Origin: Actinopolymorpha cephalotaxi
GTDB lineage: Bacteria; Actinomycetota; Actinomycetes; Propionibacteriales; Actinopolymorphaceae
Assembly (NCBI RefSeq): GCF_013408535.1
Contig: NZ_JACBZA010000001.1
Location: 6,656,850-6,720,849 of the forward strand
DNA: 64,000 nucleotides
Direction of reading: 5' to 3'
A program made the position numbers and the translations under genes. The notes beneath the pieces were generated by a model. That model made no database searches, was not told the DNA's origin, and saw nothing but the letters and a program-made list of their open reading frames with translations. This document shows positions 50,208 to 58,594 of the stretch, one piece after another. The first letter of the stretch is position 1, and each line of letters starts with the position of its first letter.

Positions 50208-51734
50208 ATGGTGACGCTGAAGCAACTCGACGACGAAACGATCACCGGGCGGGCCGTGCCCGGCACAACGGCGCCACTGCCGGACCGCCGGGCCACGGCC
50301 CGCGGCATGGCGTGGTTCGCCACGGTGGTGATGGTGCTGGACACGGTGCTGATCCTGGTTGCCGGGCTGCTCGCCGCCGTGTCACGGTTCGGCGAGCCGA
50401 CCACCTACATCGCCGGGGGATGGCGCGGCTCCAACCTCAGCGGAGTGCCCTACTCCGCCGTCGTGGTGATGGTCGCCGTCGTGTGGATCGCCGTTCTCGC
50501 GGTCCGCGGAGGCTACTCCGGTCGCACGTTCGGGTCCGGTGCGGACGAGTACAAGCTCGTGCTGAGCGCCAGCGTCCTGACCGCCGGGCTGATCGCGATC
50601 CTCTGCTACCTCGCCAAGATCGAGCTGTCCCGCGGCTTCCTGGGGTTCGCGTTCCCGATCGGCGCCGTGCTCCTGGTGGCCGGACGCTTCAGTGCCCGCA
50701 AGGTCCTGCACCGGATGCGCGCCGGTGACCGGCTCGTCCACCGTGTCCTGCTGGTCGGCATGCCGGCCGGGGTGGCCGAACTGCTCGAGGTGATGCGCCG
50801 CGAGCCCAAGATGGGGTTCTCCGTCGTCGGCGCCTGCCTGCCGCGGTTGTCCAAGGACCCGGGCGACGAGGTGGCCGACGAGGAGCTGCCGATCTACGGC
50901 TACCTCGACGACGTCCGCTCCGCCGTCGAACGCTCCGGCGCCGACACGGTGGTGGTCAGTGCCCTGCCCGGCCGCTCCTCGCGCCTGCTGCGCCGGCTGT
51001 CGTGGTCGCTGGAGGGCCTCGGCGTCGACCTGGTGGTCGTGCCCAGCCTCACCGACGTCGCCGGCCCGCGCATCCACCACCGGCCGGTGGCCGGCCTGCC
51101 GCTGCTGCACGTGGAGGAGCCGGAGTTCACCGGCGCGCGCCGCATCGTGAAGAACATCTTCGACCGGGTGGGCGCCGGCGTCGTCACCATCCTGGCCACG
51201 CCGGTGATGCTGGCGATCGCGCTGGCGATCAAGTGCGACGACGGCGGCCCGGTGATCCTTCGCCAGACCCGGGTCGGCGTCCACGGCAACGAGTTCACCT
51301 GCTTCAAGTTCCGGTCGATGGTGGTCGACGCCGAGAAGCGGCTGGCGGAGCTGCAGGCGGCCAACGAACACGACGGGGTGCTGTTCAAGATCCGCGACGA
51401 CCCGCGGATCACCCGGGTGGGCCGGGTGATCCGGAAGCTGTCCCTGGACGAGGTTCCGCAGCTGTTCAACGTGCTGCGCGGCGAGATGAGTCTGGTCGGC
51501 CCGCGGCCGCCGCTGCCGGCGGAGGTCGAGGCCTACGCCGAGGACGTACGCCGTCGGCTGCTCGTCCGGCCCGGCATCACCGGCCTGTGGCAGGTCTCCG
51601 GCCGGTCCAACCTGTCCTGGGACGACTCGGTGCGGCTCGACCTCTACTACGTCGAGAACTGGTCGCTGTCGGCGGACCTGGTGATCCTCGCGAAGACGGT
51701 CGGCGCGGTGCTCAGCCGCAACGGCGCGTACTGA
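50208..51734 (+). CDS. Polyprenyl-phosphate sugar-1-phosphate transferase
   Basis: Initiating glycosyltransferase of surface-polysaccharide assembly, 508 aa. The N-terminal half has about five membrane segments (FATVVMVLDTVLILVAGLLA and others) and a Rossmann-like central region (VLLVGMPAGVAELLEVM). The catalytic C-terminal domain has VGVHGNEFTCFKFRSMV, KIRDDPRITRVGRVIRKLSL, then DEVPQLFNVLRGEMSLVGPR and RPGITGLWQVSGRSNLSWDD, the WbaP/WcaJ/ExoY signature. It transfers sugar-1-phosphate from UDP- or GDP-sugar to undecaprenyl phosphate at the inner face of the membrane. It precedes a convergent LCP gene. Confidence 0.94.
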   Translation: MVTLKQLDDETITGRAVPGTTAPLPDRRATARGMAWFATVVMVLDTVLILVAGLLAAVSRFGEPTTYIAGGWRGSNLSGVPYSAVVVMVAVVWIAVLAVRGGYSGRTFGSGADEYKLVLSASVLTAGLIAILCYLAKIELSRGFLGFAFPIGAVLLVAGRFSARKVLHRMRAGDRLVHRVLLVGMPAGVAELLEVMRREPKMGFSVVGACLPRLSKDPGDEVADEELPIYGYLDDVRSAVERSGADTVVVSALPGRSSRLLRRLSWSLEGLGVDLVVVPSLTDVAGPRIHHRPVAGLPLLHVEEPEFTGARRIVKNIFDRVGAGVVTILATPVMLAIALAIKCDDGGPVILRQTRVGVHGNEFTCFKFRSMVVDAEKRLAELQAANEHDGVLFKIRDDPRITRVGRVIRKLSLDEVPQLFNVLRGEMSLVGPRPPLPAEVEAYAEDVRRRLLVRPGITGLWQVSGRSNLSWDDSVRLDLYYVENWSLSADLVILAKTVGAVLSRNGAY

Positions 51735-51802
51735 CCGAACGGCATCATCTCGGCCGGCCGCCCTTCTGTGCGGCCGCTTCTGCGCGGCTGCTTTCCGTGC
51801 AG

Positions 51803-51878
51803 CCGGGCGCCGCGCCCGGCGGGCATGCAGCAAGCGAGGGCTTCCCCGCGCGGCTCGCGCACCGGGAAAGCCCTCGCT
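51803..51878. terminator. Convergent terminators after the sugar transferase
   Basis: AGCGAGGGCTTCCCCG (51833-51848) pairs at 15 of 16 positions with CGGGAAAGCCCTCGCT (51863-51878). A smaller hairpin, CCGGGCG-CCG-CGCCCGG, precedes it near 51803-51819. Both lie between the converging sugar transferase and LCP genes. Confidence 0.85.
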
Positions 51879-51918
51879 CCGACTTCCGTACGACCGGCTT
51901 CCGTACGACCGACCCGCG

Positions 51919-53055
51919 TCAGCGGACCTTCTCGCCGAGCACGTCGTCACGGCCGGCGGTCTTCAGCCACTCGCCGACCTTGTCGTCGCGGATCGCCTTC
52001 CACAGGGCGGCGTCCTTGGCCTTGTCGAGGTAGACCACCGACTGGCTGCCCTCCATGCCGGTGCCCTTGTTCGGCGCGGTCATGAACGTCACGTTGTGCT
52101 GCCGCAGGTCCTTCATCTCCAGGGCCAGCGACCGCATCTCCCCGGTGCTGAACTCCTCGTCGACGGAGAGGTTGTTGGTGATCGCGTCCATCGCCCGGCC
52201 GAGCTTCAGCGGGTTGGTCAGCGTGCCGTTGGAGAGGGTCTGCCGCATCAGCGCGCGCAGGAAGTTCTGCTGGCGCTGCATCCGGCCGAAGTCGCCGTTG
52301 GCCAGGTGGTGGCGCTCGCGCACGTAGTCGAGCGCCTCCTCACCGGACAGCGTGTGCGTGCCGGGGGTGTACATCTTCCCGCTGGTGAAGCGGGTCTCCT
52401 GCTGGAACGTCATCTGCACGCCGCCGAGCGCGTCCGTCAGTGCCTTGAAGCCGGTCCAGTCGATCACCGCGAGGTGGTCGATCCGCAGGCCGGTGAGCTT
52501 CTCGATGGTCTGGATGTAGAGCGGCGGGCCGCCGAAGGAGTAGGCGGCGTTGATCTTGTTGGGTCGGTGGCCGGGGATCTCCACCCACGAGTCGCGGGGG
52601 ATCGAGACGAGGTAGGCGGACTTACGGTCGCCGGTGATGTGAAGGATCATGATGGTGTCGCTGCGCTGACCGCGGCGCTCCCAGGCGTTGCCCTTGCCGG
52701 CGCCGGTGGTGCCACCGCTGGCGTCGTCGGTGCGGGCGTCGCTCCCGGCGAGCAGGATGTTCATCGCGTCCGCGCCCGGCGCGCCCTTCGCGGGCTTCTT
52801 CGGCCGGAGGGCCTCCGGCAGTTGGGAGAACGCCGGCACCCGTGAGACCTGGTTACCGAACTTCTCCGACAGCAGGTAGCCGGTCAGCGCGACGCCGCCG
52901 CCCAGGATCAGGACCAGGGACAGCAGGATCAGCAGCGTGGTCTTGGTGCGGCTCGACTTCCGGCGGTGCCCGGCGGAGCGGCGATCACGGGGACCGTCCT
53001 CCTCCTCGTGCAGGCGGATCGAACGCAACCCCTCGTCGGTGCGGTAGTCACTCAT
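51919..53055 (-). CDS. LytR-CpsA-Psr (LCP) family glycopolymer ligase
   Basis: A 378-residue membrane-anchored enzyme that attaches glycopolymers from lipid carriers to peptidoglycan or another acceptor. A basic cytosolic N-terminus is followed by one membrane helix (LLILLSLVLILGGGVALTGY, about residues 42-61). The LCP domain shows ILLAGSDART, QRSDTIMILHI, YLVSIPRDSWVEIPGH with the catalytic arginine-aspartate pair, INAAYSFGG and EALDYVRERH with GDFGRMQRQQNFL. ATG 53055 with AGGGA upstream. Its place in the polysaccharide locus suggests it anchors the product made there. Confidence 0.92.
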   Translation of the reverse strand: MSDYRTDEGLRSIRLHEEEDGPRDRRSAGHRRKSSRTKTTLLILLSLVLILGGGVALTGYLLSEKFGNQVSRVPAFSQLPEALRPKKPAKGAPGADAMNILLAGSDARTDDASGGTTGAGKGNAWERRGQRSDTIMILHITGDRKSAYLVSIPRDSWVEIPGHRPNKINAAYSFGGPPLYIQTIEKLTGLRIDHLAVIDWTGFKALTDALGGVQMTFQQETRFTSGKMYTPGTHTLSGEEALDYVRERHHLANGDFGRMQRQQNFLRALMRQTLSNGTLTNPLKLGRAMDAITNNLSVDEEFSTGEMRSLALEMKDLRQHNVTFMTAPNKGTGMEGSQSVVYLDKAKDAALWKAIRDDKVGEWLKTAGRDDVLGEKVR

Positions 53056-53504
53056 TAGCGTCCCTGATGTCCTCGTACCCCGTGAGTGGCGGACTTCCGC
53101 CCCGGCTGAACTCGACGCGCGCAGCGTCTGCGAACGGTGTTCCGAAAACCGGAAACCCCCGACAGCACTGACGCGCGAACGGCCGCCCCGGTTGTCTTGG
53201 AACGGATACCCGCTTCGCGGGCGAAGTCGCACCTGCCGGCCGAGCAATCGTACGGGGCGGGTGTGGTCGGCCCACTTCGTACGACCGGCAGGCGTAGGTT
53301 GCCCCGGTTTCGTACGGAGTCCATTTTGTCCGGCCTGTCCGGGGTCTGTCGACCCCCGGGTCATGTTGCGGTGCATCTCCGGCGCTTCTCCGGCTCGGCC
53401 CTGGCTCGGCCCCGACTCGTCCCGGTCCCCGCTCACCGGCTCGGTCGGACCGCGGACCAGGTGCTTCGGCGGGACAGAACCCGGGGCACCCTAGACTCGG
53501 GCGA
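53056..53504. other. Intergenic region between LCP gene and membrane-peptide operon
   Basis: A 449-bp divergent region. It holds three copies of CGTACG (53249, 53278 and 53311), a CCCGCTTCGCGGG hairpin near 53210, and the TAGACT leaderless promoter at 53492-53497 for the next gene. The LCP promoter must also lie here but is not identifiable by eye. No credible ORF was seen. Confidence 0.45.
53492..53497 (+). promoter_or_regulatory. TAGACT leaderless promoter of the membrane-peptide operon
   Basis: The -10 element lies 7 nt before the ATG at 53505, in the context CCTAGACTCG, also found before the Fur gene and the DUF202 gene. It probably drives the membrane peptide and nitrobindin. Confidence 0.65.
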
Positions 53505-53642
53505 ATGTGGGAGGCGGCGTTCGTGGCGGTGCTGCTCGTGCTCGTGGCCGCCGTCGGCGTGCTCGGGGCGTACGTCCTCCGCAACCTGCTCCGCCGTCCC
53601 CGGCGTGGCACCCAGAACACTCACCAGCGAAACGGGAGTTGA
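53505..53642 (+). CDS. 45-residue single-pass membrane peptide
   Basis: A small protein beginning MWEAAFVAVLLVLVAAVGVL, with one membrane helix (about residues 5-25), followed by a strongly basic segment (RNLLRRPRRG) and a polar end. A positive-inside orientation would place the C-terminus in the cytosol. The ATG lies 7 nt after TAGACT, fitting a leaderless start, and the stop is 6 nt before the TTG of nitrobindin. No family recognised. It may regulate or anchor the adjacent proteins, or be a translated leader. Confidence 0.6.
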   Translation: MWEAAFVAVLLVLVAAVGVLGAYVLRNLLRRPRRGTQNTHQRNGS

Positions 53643-53648
53643 TCCGTC

Positions 53649-54215
53649 TTGTCGACGCCGGCGCCGTTCCAGATCCCCGGCGATCTGCACCCCGACTGCG
53701 TCCAGTTGGCCTTCCTGCTGGGCCGCTGGGAGGGCAAGGGGCACGGTGACTACCCCACGATCGAGCCGTTCACGTTCGGTCAGGAGGTCGTCTTCAGCCA
53801 CAACGGCAAGGCGTTCCTCTACTACACGAGCCGCACCTGGCTGCTGGACGAGGAGGGCACCGCGGTCCGGCCGCTGGCGATGGAGACCGGCTTCTGGCGG
53901 CCGCAGCCCGACCACGGCCTGGAGGTGGTGCTCGCGCACCCGACCGGGTACGCCGAGGTGTGGTACGGCCGGATCGACGGCGCCAAGATCGAGCTCGCCA
54001 CCGACCTGGTGGCGCGTACGACCACCGCGAAGGACTACTCCGGCGGCCAGCGGTTGTACGGCCTGGTGAAGGGCGCGCTGATGTGGACCTTCGACATGGC
54101 GGCGGGCGGGGAGAGCCTGCAGCCGCACCTGTGGGGCAAGCTCGAACGCGCCGGGGCTCCGGGATCCGAGGCCGCCGCGCCCGAGGTGGCGCCCCCGGCT
54201 CCGGAAGGTGACTGA
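53649..54215 (+). CDS. Nitrobindin-like heme-binding protein
   Basis: A 188-residue FABP-like beta-barrel of the nitrobindin (DUF1794/THAP4-like) family, which binds ferric heme and isomerises peroxynitrite or handles NO. LGRWEGKGHGDYPTIEPFTF is the GxWxGxG signature near residue 25. FGQEVVFSHNGKAFLYYTSR follows, and LQPHLWGKLER holds the proximal heme-ligand histidine near residue 162. TTG start with GGGAG about 10 nt upstream, just after the membrane-peptide gene. A C-terminal Ala/Pro/Glu tail is probably disordered. The Fur gene starts immediately downstream. Confidence 0.9.
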   Translation: MSTPAPFQIPGDLHPDCVQLAFLLGRWEGKGHGDYPTIEPFTFGQEVVFSHNGKAFLYYTSRTWLLDEEGTAVRPLAMETGFWRPQPDHGLEVVLAHPTGYAEVWYGRIDGAKIELATDLVARTTTAKDYSGGQRLYGLVKGALMWTFDMAAGGESLQPHLWGKLERAGAPGSEAAAPEVAPPAPEGD

Positions 54216-54263
54216 CCCCGGACGGGTCGCGCCGCGAGGGCTGCTGCCCGATCCCGCCGAGCC

Positions 54264-54269
54264 TAGACT
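54264..54269 (+). promoter_or_regulatory. TAGACT leaderless promoter of the Fur-family gene
   Basis: The context CCTAGACTCG is identical to that at 53490-53499. It is 7 nt upstream of the ATG at 54277, giving the Fur gene its own leaderless transcript in addition to possible read-through from nitrobindin. Confidence 0.65.
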
Positions 54270-54276
54270 CGACCCG

Positions 54277-54747
54277 ATGGGCGACGAGCACGACCACGAC
54301 ACCGTTGCCGCCGGTGCGCTGCACGAGGAACTGCGCGCTCGCGGGTACCGCCTGACCCCGCAACGTCAGCTGGTGCTGGAGGCGGTCGAGGATCTCGGGC
54401 ACGCCACGCCCGAGGAGATCCTCAACACCGTCCGGCGCAAGGCGCGCGGGGTCAACATGTCGACGATCTACCGCACCCTCGAGCTGCTCGAGGAGCTGGA
54501 CCTGGTCTCGCACGCCCACCTCGGCCACGGTGCCCCGACCTACCACGCCGCCACCTCCGCCGACCACGCCCACCTGGTGTGCCGCGGCTGCGGCCGGGTG
54601 ATCGAGGTGCCACCGGACGCGGTCGGGCCGCTGGCCGAACGCCTGCGCGAGCAGTACGCCTTCGATACCGACGTACGCCACCTGACGGTCTTCGGGCAGT
54701 GTGCCGAATGTCGCGAAGGCTCCGACTGCCCGTCACCGCGCGGGTAG
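54277..54747 (+). CDS. Fur-family metalloregulator
   Basis: A 156-residue metal- or peroxide-responsive repressor. The winged helix is LRARGYRLTPQRQLVLEAVE, then VNMSTIYRTLELLEELDLV. The dimerisation domain has HAHLVCRGCGRVIEV with C102-x2-C105 and QCAECREGSDC with C142-x2-C145, the structural zinc site. HDHD near the N-terminus and YHAATSADHAH contribute possible regulatory ligands. It cannot be assigned to Fur, Zur, Nur or PerR by eye. The start at 54277 is preferred for the leaderless promoter; GTG 54208, overlapping the nitrobindin stop, would add 23 residues. Confidence 0.9.
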   Translation: MGDEHDHDTVAAGALHEELRARGYRLTPQRQLVLEAVEDLGHATPEEILNTVRRKARGVNMSTIYRTLELLEELDLVSHAHLGHGAPTYHAATSADHAHLVCRGCGRVIEVPPDAVGPLAERLREQYAFDTDVRHLTVFGQCAECREGSDCPSPRG

Positions 54748-54810
54748 GTGGGAGCCGGGAACACCCCGACCGTTCGGCCGGGTTGGCAGCCGGGTCGTAA
54801 CCTCGAACGC

Positions 54811-55884
54811 GTGACCAGCTCTTTCAGCACCCCCGACCAGCCCGCGCCGCCCTCCGGCCGGAGCGACCAGCCGCCGGCAGCCGCCGCGGACCAGCAGCCG
54901 CCGAGCCCGTTGCTCGGGTTGCCCGGCGCGGTGGCCGGCGAGCCGCCGGACGCGGGCGTCGCCGCGCACTACGGCGAGCCGCTGATCGAGCAGCGCCGCC
55001 TGGAACGCGACCGGGCCGGCTTCGTCGACCTGTCCCACCGCGGGGTCGTGCGGGTCAGCGGACCGGACCGGCTGAGCTGGCTGCACTCGCTGAGCACCCA
55101 GGCGCTGGATCGGCTCGGACCCGGTGAGGGCACCACCACGCTGATCCTGTCGCCGCACGGCCACGTCGAGCACGCGCTGTACGGCGTCGACGACGGCACC
55201 GCGTTCTGGATGCACGTCGAGCCCGGCACGGCTGCCGCGGCGGCGGGTTTCCTGGACTCGATGCGGTTCATGCTCCGGGTCGAGGTCGCCGACGTGACCG
55301 CGGAGTACGCCGTGGTGTGGGAGCCGGGCACGGACGGTGACGCCGGCGGGCACCTCGTCCGGCGGGGCGGGGACCCGTTGGGTGGGCGCGAACTGTTCGT
55401 GCCGCGGGGCGAGCTGGCCGCGTACGCCGAGACCGCCGGGCCGCCCGCCGGGCTGTGGGCGTACGAAGCACTGCGGATCGCCGCCCACCAGCCCCGGCTC
55501 GGCTTCGAGACCGACCACCGGACCATCCCGAACGAGGTGGGCTGGCTGGACTCGGCGGTCCACCTGGACAAGGGCTGCTACCGCGGCCAGGAGACGGTGG
55601 CCCGGGTGCACAACCTCGGCCGCCCGCCGCGCCGGCTGGTCTTCCTGCACCTGGACGGCTCGGTCGACCGGCTGCCCGGGCACGGTGCGCCGGTCGCCCT
55701 CGACGACCGCGAGGTCGGCTTCGTCACCAGCAGCGCCCGCCACCACGACCTGGGGCCGGTGGCGCTGGCCCTGGTCCGCCGCAACGTCCCGGTCGGGGCC
55801 GGGCTGCTGGCCGACGGCGTGGCCGCGGCGCAGGAGGTCGTGGTCGACCCCGAGGCCGGGCTGCACGTACGCGCACGCCGCTGA
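54811..55884 (+). CDS. ygfZ: YgfZ/GcvT-family folate-binding protein
   Basis: A 357-residue tetrahydrofolate-binding protein that supports Fe-S cluster enzymes. The diagnostic motif DKGCYRGQETVARVHNLG lies near residue 253, with its conserved cysteine. LSHRGVVRVSGPDRLSWLHS is the GcvT-like N-domain. The N-terminal 40 residues are Pro/Ser/Gln-rich. GTG 54811 lies 7 nt after TAACCT, another leaderless configuration. The gene runs with the Fur gene, an association that points to iron or Fe-S homeostasis. Confidence 0.93.
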   Translation: MTSSFSTPDQPAPPSGRSDQPPAAAADQQPPSPLLGLPGAVAGEPPDAGVAAHYGEPLIEQRRLERDRAGFVDLSHRGVVRVSGPDRLSWLHSLSTQALDRLGPGEGTTTLILSPHGHVEHALYGVDDGTAFWMHVEPGTAAAAAGFLDSMRFMLRVEVADVTAEYAVVWEPGTDGDAGGHLVRRGGDPLGGRELFVPRGELAAYAETAGPPAGLWAYEALRIAAHQPRLGFETDHRTIPNEVGWLDSAVHLDKGCYRGQETVARVHNLGRPPRRLVFLHLDGSVDRLPGHGAPVALDDREVGFVTSSARHHDLGPVALALVRRNVPVGAGLLADGVAAAQEVVVDPEAGLHVRARR

Positions 55885-56007
55885 CCAGGGCTGACCACGA
55901 CGCACCCCGGAGACCTCCACCGCCGCGACCCGGCCTGGGGATAGGCTCGCCGCCGATCCAGTGGGCTGTCCGTGGGCTGCCCAGCCTGTCGAACCGGGGG
56001 CCGTGGC

Positions 56008-57276
56008 GTGACGCGAGCAGTGGGGAAGGTGGCCGTCGTCGGCCTCGGCTACATCGGTCTGCCGACCGCGGCCGCGCTGGCCACCCAGGGTGTGGAGGTC
56101 CGCGGCGTCGACGTCAACACCGACACCGTCCGGGCGGTCAACCGCGGTGAGGTGCCGTTCGCCGAGCCGGACCTCGCGGTGGCGGTCAGTGGCGCGGTGT
56201 CGATGGACCGGCTGCGCGCGTCGACCCGGATGCCGGAGGCCGCGGCGTACATCATCGCGGTGCCCACGCCGTTCAAGCAGGACCGGCAGCCGGACCTGTC
56301 CCACGTCCGCGCGGCGGCCGAGGAGATCGCTCCGCGGCTGCGCCCCGGAGCGCTGGTCATCCTGGAGTCGACCTCCCCGCCGGGCACCACCCTGCGGGTG
56401 AGCGAGTGGCTCGCGGAGCTGCGCCCGGACCTGGTGCTGGCGCACCAGGGAGCCGCCGGGCCGGTCGACGTGCACGTGGCGTACTGCCCCGAGCGGGTGC
56501 TCCCGGGGCGGATCATGATCGAGATCGTCACCAACGACCGGGTGATCGGCGGCATCACCCCGGCCTGCGCGCAGCGGGCCGCGGAGATCTACCGCACCTT
56601 CGCCCAGGGCGAGCTGCACCTCACCGACGCCGGGACCGCCGAGCTCACCAAGCTCGCCGAGAACGCCTACCGCGACGTCAACATCGCCTTCGCCAACGAG
56701 CTGGCGCTGGTGGCCGAGCGGCTGGGCGTGGAGGTCTGGGACGTCATCGAGCTGGCCAACCGGCATCCCCGGGTGCAGATCCTGCGGCCCGGTCCGGGGG
56801 TGGGTGGGCACTGCGTGGCGGTCGACCCGTGGTTCCTGGTGTCGGCCGCACCCGGCGACACCCGGTTGATGCGGACCGCGCGGGAGGTCAACGACGCCCG
56901 GCCCGGCCAGGTGGTACGCTGGATCGTCGAGGCGGCGCGGGCCCGGCCGGGTGAGCCGGTGGCCTGCTTCGGGCTGGCGTTCAAGGCCGACGTCGACGAC
57001 CTGCGGGAGAGCCCGGCCGTGGAGGTGGTGACCGGGCTGGCCGCCGCCCTGCCGGACGTGCCGGTGCTGGTGGTGGAGCCACACGTACGCAAGCTGCCCG
57101 CCGGGCTGGCGGCGTACGACCAGGTACGGCTGGTCGGCGCGGCGGCCGCGCTCGAGCGGGCCGGGGTGATCGCCCTGCTGGTCGACCACGACGAGTTCGC
57201 CGGGATCGGGCCCGACCACCTCGCCGGTGCCGAGGTGGTGGACACCCGTGGTGTCTGGCGGGGCCCCGGCCGGTGA
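56008..57276 (+). CDS. wecC: UDP-N-acetyl-D-mannosamine dehydrogenase
   Basis: Nucleotide-sugar 6-dehydrogenase, 422 aa, oxidising UDP-ManNAc to UDP-ManNAcA with NAD. VAVVGLGYIGLPTAAALATQ opens the cofactor domain. IIAVPTPF, LESTSPPGTT and AYCPERVLPG follow. ELTKLAENAYRDVNIAFANE is the central domain, and PGVGGHCVAVDPWFL holds the catalytic cysteine (about residue 270). FGLAFKADVDDLRESPAVEV closes the C-domain. The YCPERVLPG form is that of WecC rather than UDP-glucose dehydrogenase. GTG start. It converges with wecB, which provides its substrate. Confidence 0.93.
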   Translation: MTRAVGKVAVVGLGYIGLPTAAALATQGVEVRGVDVNTDTVRAVNRGEVPFAEPDLAVAVSGAVSMDRLRASTRMPEAAAYIIAVPTPFKQDRQPDLSHVRAAAEEIAPRLRPGALVILESTSPPGTTLRVSEWLAELRPDLVLAHQGAAGPVDVHVAYCPERVLPGRIMIEIVTNDRVIGGITPACAQRAAEIYRTFAQGELHLTDAGTAELTKLAENAYRDVNIAFANELALVAERLGVEVWDVIELANRHPRVQILRPGPGVGGHCVAVDPWFLVSAAPGDTRLMRTAREVNDARPGQVVRWIVEAARARPGEPVACFGLAFKADVDDLRESPAVEVVTGLAAALPDVPVLVVEPHVRKLPAGLAAYDQVRLVGAAAALERAGVIALLVDHDEFAGIGPDHLAGAEVVDTRGVWRGPGR

Positions 57277-57279
57277 CGC

Positions 57280-58434
57280 TCAGCCGGTGAAGTCGGGCAG
57301 CCGTACGCCCAGCCCGAGCAGCTCCTCGATCGCCGCGACACTGCGGACGGCCGCCTTGCCGTCGCCGTACGGGTTGACCGCGCCCGCCATCGCGGCGTAC
57401 GCCTTGTCGTCGTCGAGGAGTTCGGTGAGCGCGTCGCGAACGGTCGCCCGGTCGGTGCCGACCAGCCGCACGGTGCCCGCGGTCACGGCCTCGGGGCGTT
57501 CGGTGGTGTCCCGCAGGACCAGCACCGGCTTGCCCAGGCTGGGTGCCTCCTCCTGGACGCCACCGGAGTCGGTGACCACCAGGTGGGCGCTGCCGAGCAG
57601 GTGCGCGAACTCCGCGTACGACAGTGGTTCGGTGCGCAGCACGTTGGGCTCGGCGGACAGCTCGGCCGCCGCCACCTCCCGGACCACCGGGTTGCGATGC
57701 ACCGGGAACACGAAGTCGGTGTCCGGGTGCGCCCGGGCCACCTCGGCGACGGCGCGGAAGGATCCCCGCATCGGCTCGCCCCACGACTCCCGGCGGTGGG
57801 CGGTGACCACGACCAGCCGCCGGCCGCCGGCCGCCGCCGCGTCAACCGTACGGGCGAGGTCGGGGTCGGTGTAGGCGGGCCGGCGCCCGGCGACCTCGAA
57901 CAACGCGTCGATGACGGTGTTGCCGGTGACGGTGATCGCCTCCGGTGCCACCCCGCCCGCCTCCAGGTGGGCACGGTTGACCGGCGTGGGCGCCAGATGG
58001 AGGGTCGCGAGCTCGGTGGTGAGCCGGCGGTTGATCTCCTCCGGGAACGGCGAGTAGCGGTTGTCGGTGCGCAGGCCCGCCTCGAGGTGGACCACGGGGA
58101 CCTGCGCGTAGAACGCGGCGAGCGCGCCCGCGAAGGTCGTCGTGGTGTCGCCCTGGACCACCACCGCGTCCGGTGCGACCTCGGCGACGAGGGGTTCGAG
58201 CCCGGTCAGGGCACGGGTGGTCACCTGCCCCAGGGTCTGCCGCGCGGCGAGGATCGCCAGGTCGTGGTCGGGACGGATGCCGAAGAGCTCGTGCACCTGG
58301 TCCAGCATCTCGCGGTGCTGGCCGGTCACGGCGACGACCGGTTCGATGTCGGCGGACTCACCGAGTGCCCGGACGACGGGAGCCATCTTGATGGCCTCCG
58401 GCCGGGTGCCGTAGACGAGCATGACGCGGGCCAC
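57280..58434 (-). CDS. wecB: UDP-N-acetylglucosamine 2-epimerase
   Basis: Non-hydrolysing epimerase converting UDP-GlcNAc to UDP-ManNAc, 384 aa, GT-B-like fold. VMLVYGTRPEAIKMAPVVRA opens the protein. TGQHREMLDQV, VVQGDTTTTFAGALAAFY, VHLEAGLRTDNRYSPFPEE and the C-terminal DSGGVQEEAPSLGKPVLVLR are all standard, with the catalytic Asp/Glu and UDP-binding residues present. GTG 58434 with GGGGAG about 10 nt upstream; ATG 58422 is an alternative. It pairs functionally with wecC, 3 bp away in opposite orientation. Confidence 0.94.
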   Translation of the reverse strand: MARVMLVYGTRPEAIKMAPVVRALGESADIEPVVAVTGQHREMLDQVHELFGIRPDHDLAILAARQTLGQVTTRALTGLEPLVAEVAPDAVVVQGDTTTTFAGALAAFYAQVPVVHLEAGLRTDNRYSPFPEEINRRLTTELATLHLAPTPVNRAHLEAGGVAPEAITVTGNTVIDALFEVAGRRPAYTDPDLARTVDAAAAGGRRLVVVTAHRRESWGEPMRGSFRAVAEVARAHPDTDFVFPVHRNPVVREVAAAELSAEPNVLRTEPLSYAEFAHLLGSAHLVVTDSGGVQEEAPSLGKPVLVLRDTTERPEAVTAGTVRLVGTDRATVRDALTELLDDDKAYAAMAGAVNPYGDGKAAVRSVAAIEELLGLGVRLPDFTG

Positions 58435-58594
58435 GGTCGCGGAACTCCCCTTCGTCGAGGTGGGGTCGCGGACACCCGGTCGTACGGGATGGACGGCGTA
58501 CGCCGACGCGGACGAGGGTGACCGCCGGACGGCGGTCAGGGTAGCGGGTGAGCCGGTCGTTCCGGCCCAGGTGTCGGGTTTTCGTAATGCGGGC

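Noticed and set aside
53249-53316. Three CGTACG palindromes as a regulator array
   Set aside because: The spacing (29 and 33 bp) is irregular and CGTACG is common throughout this DNA, so chance is likely.
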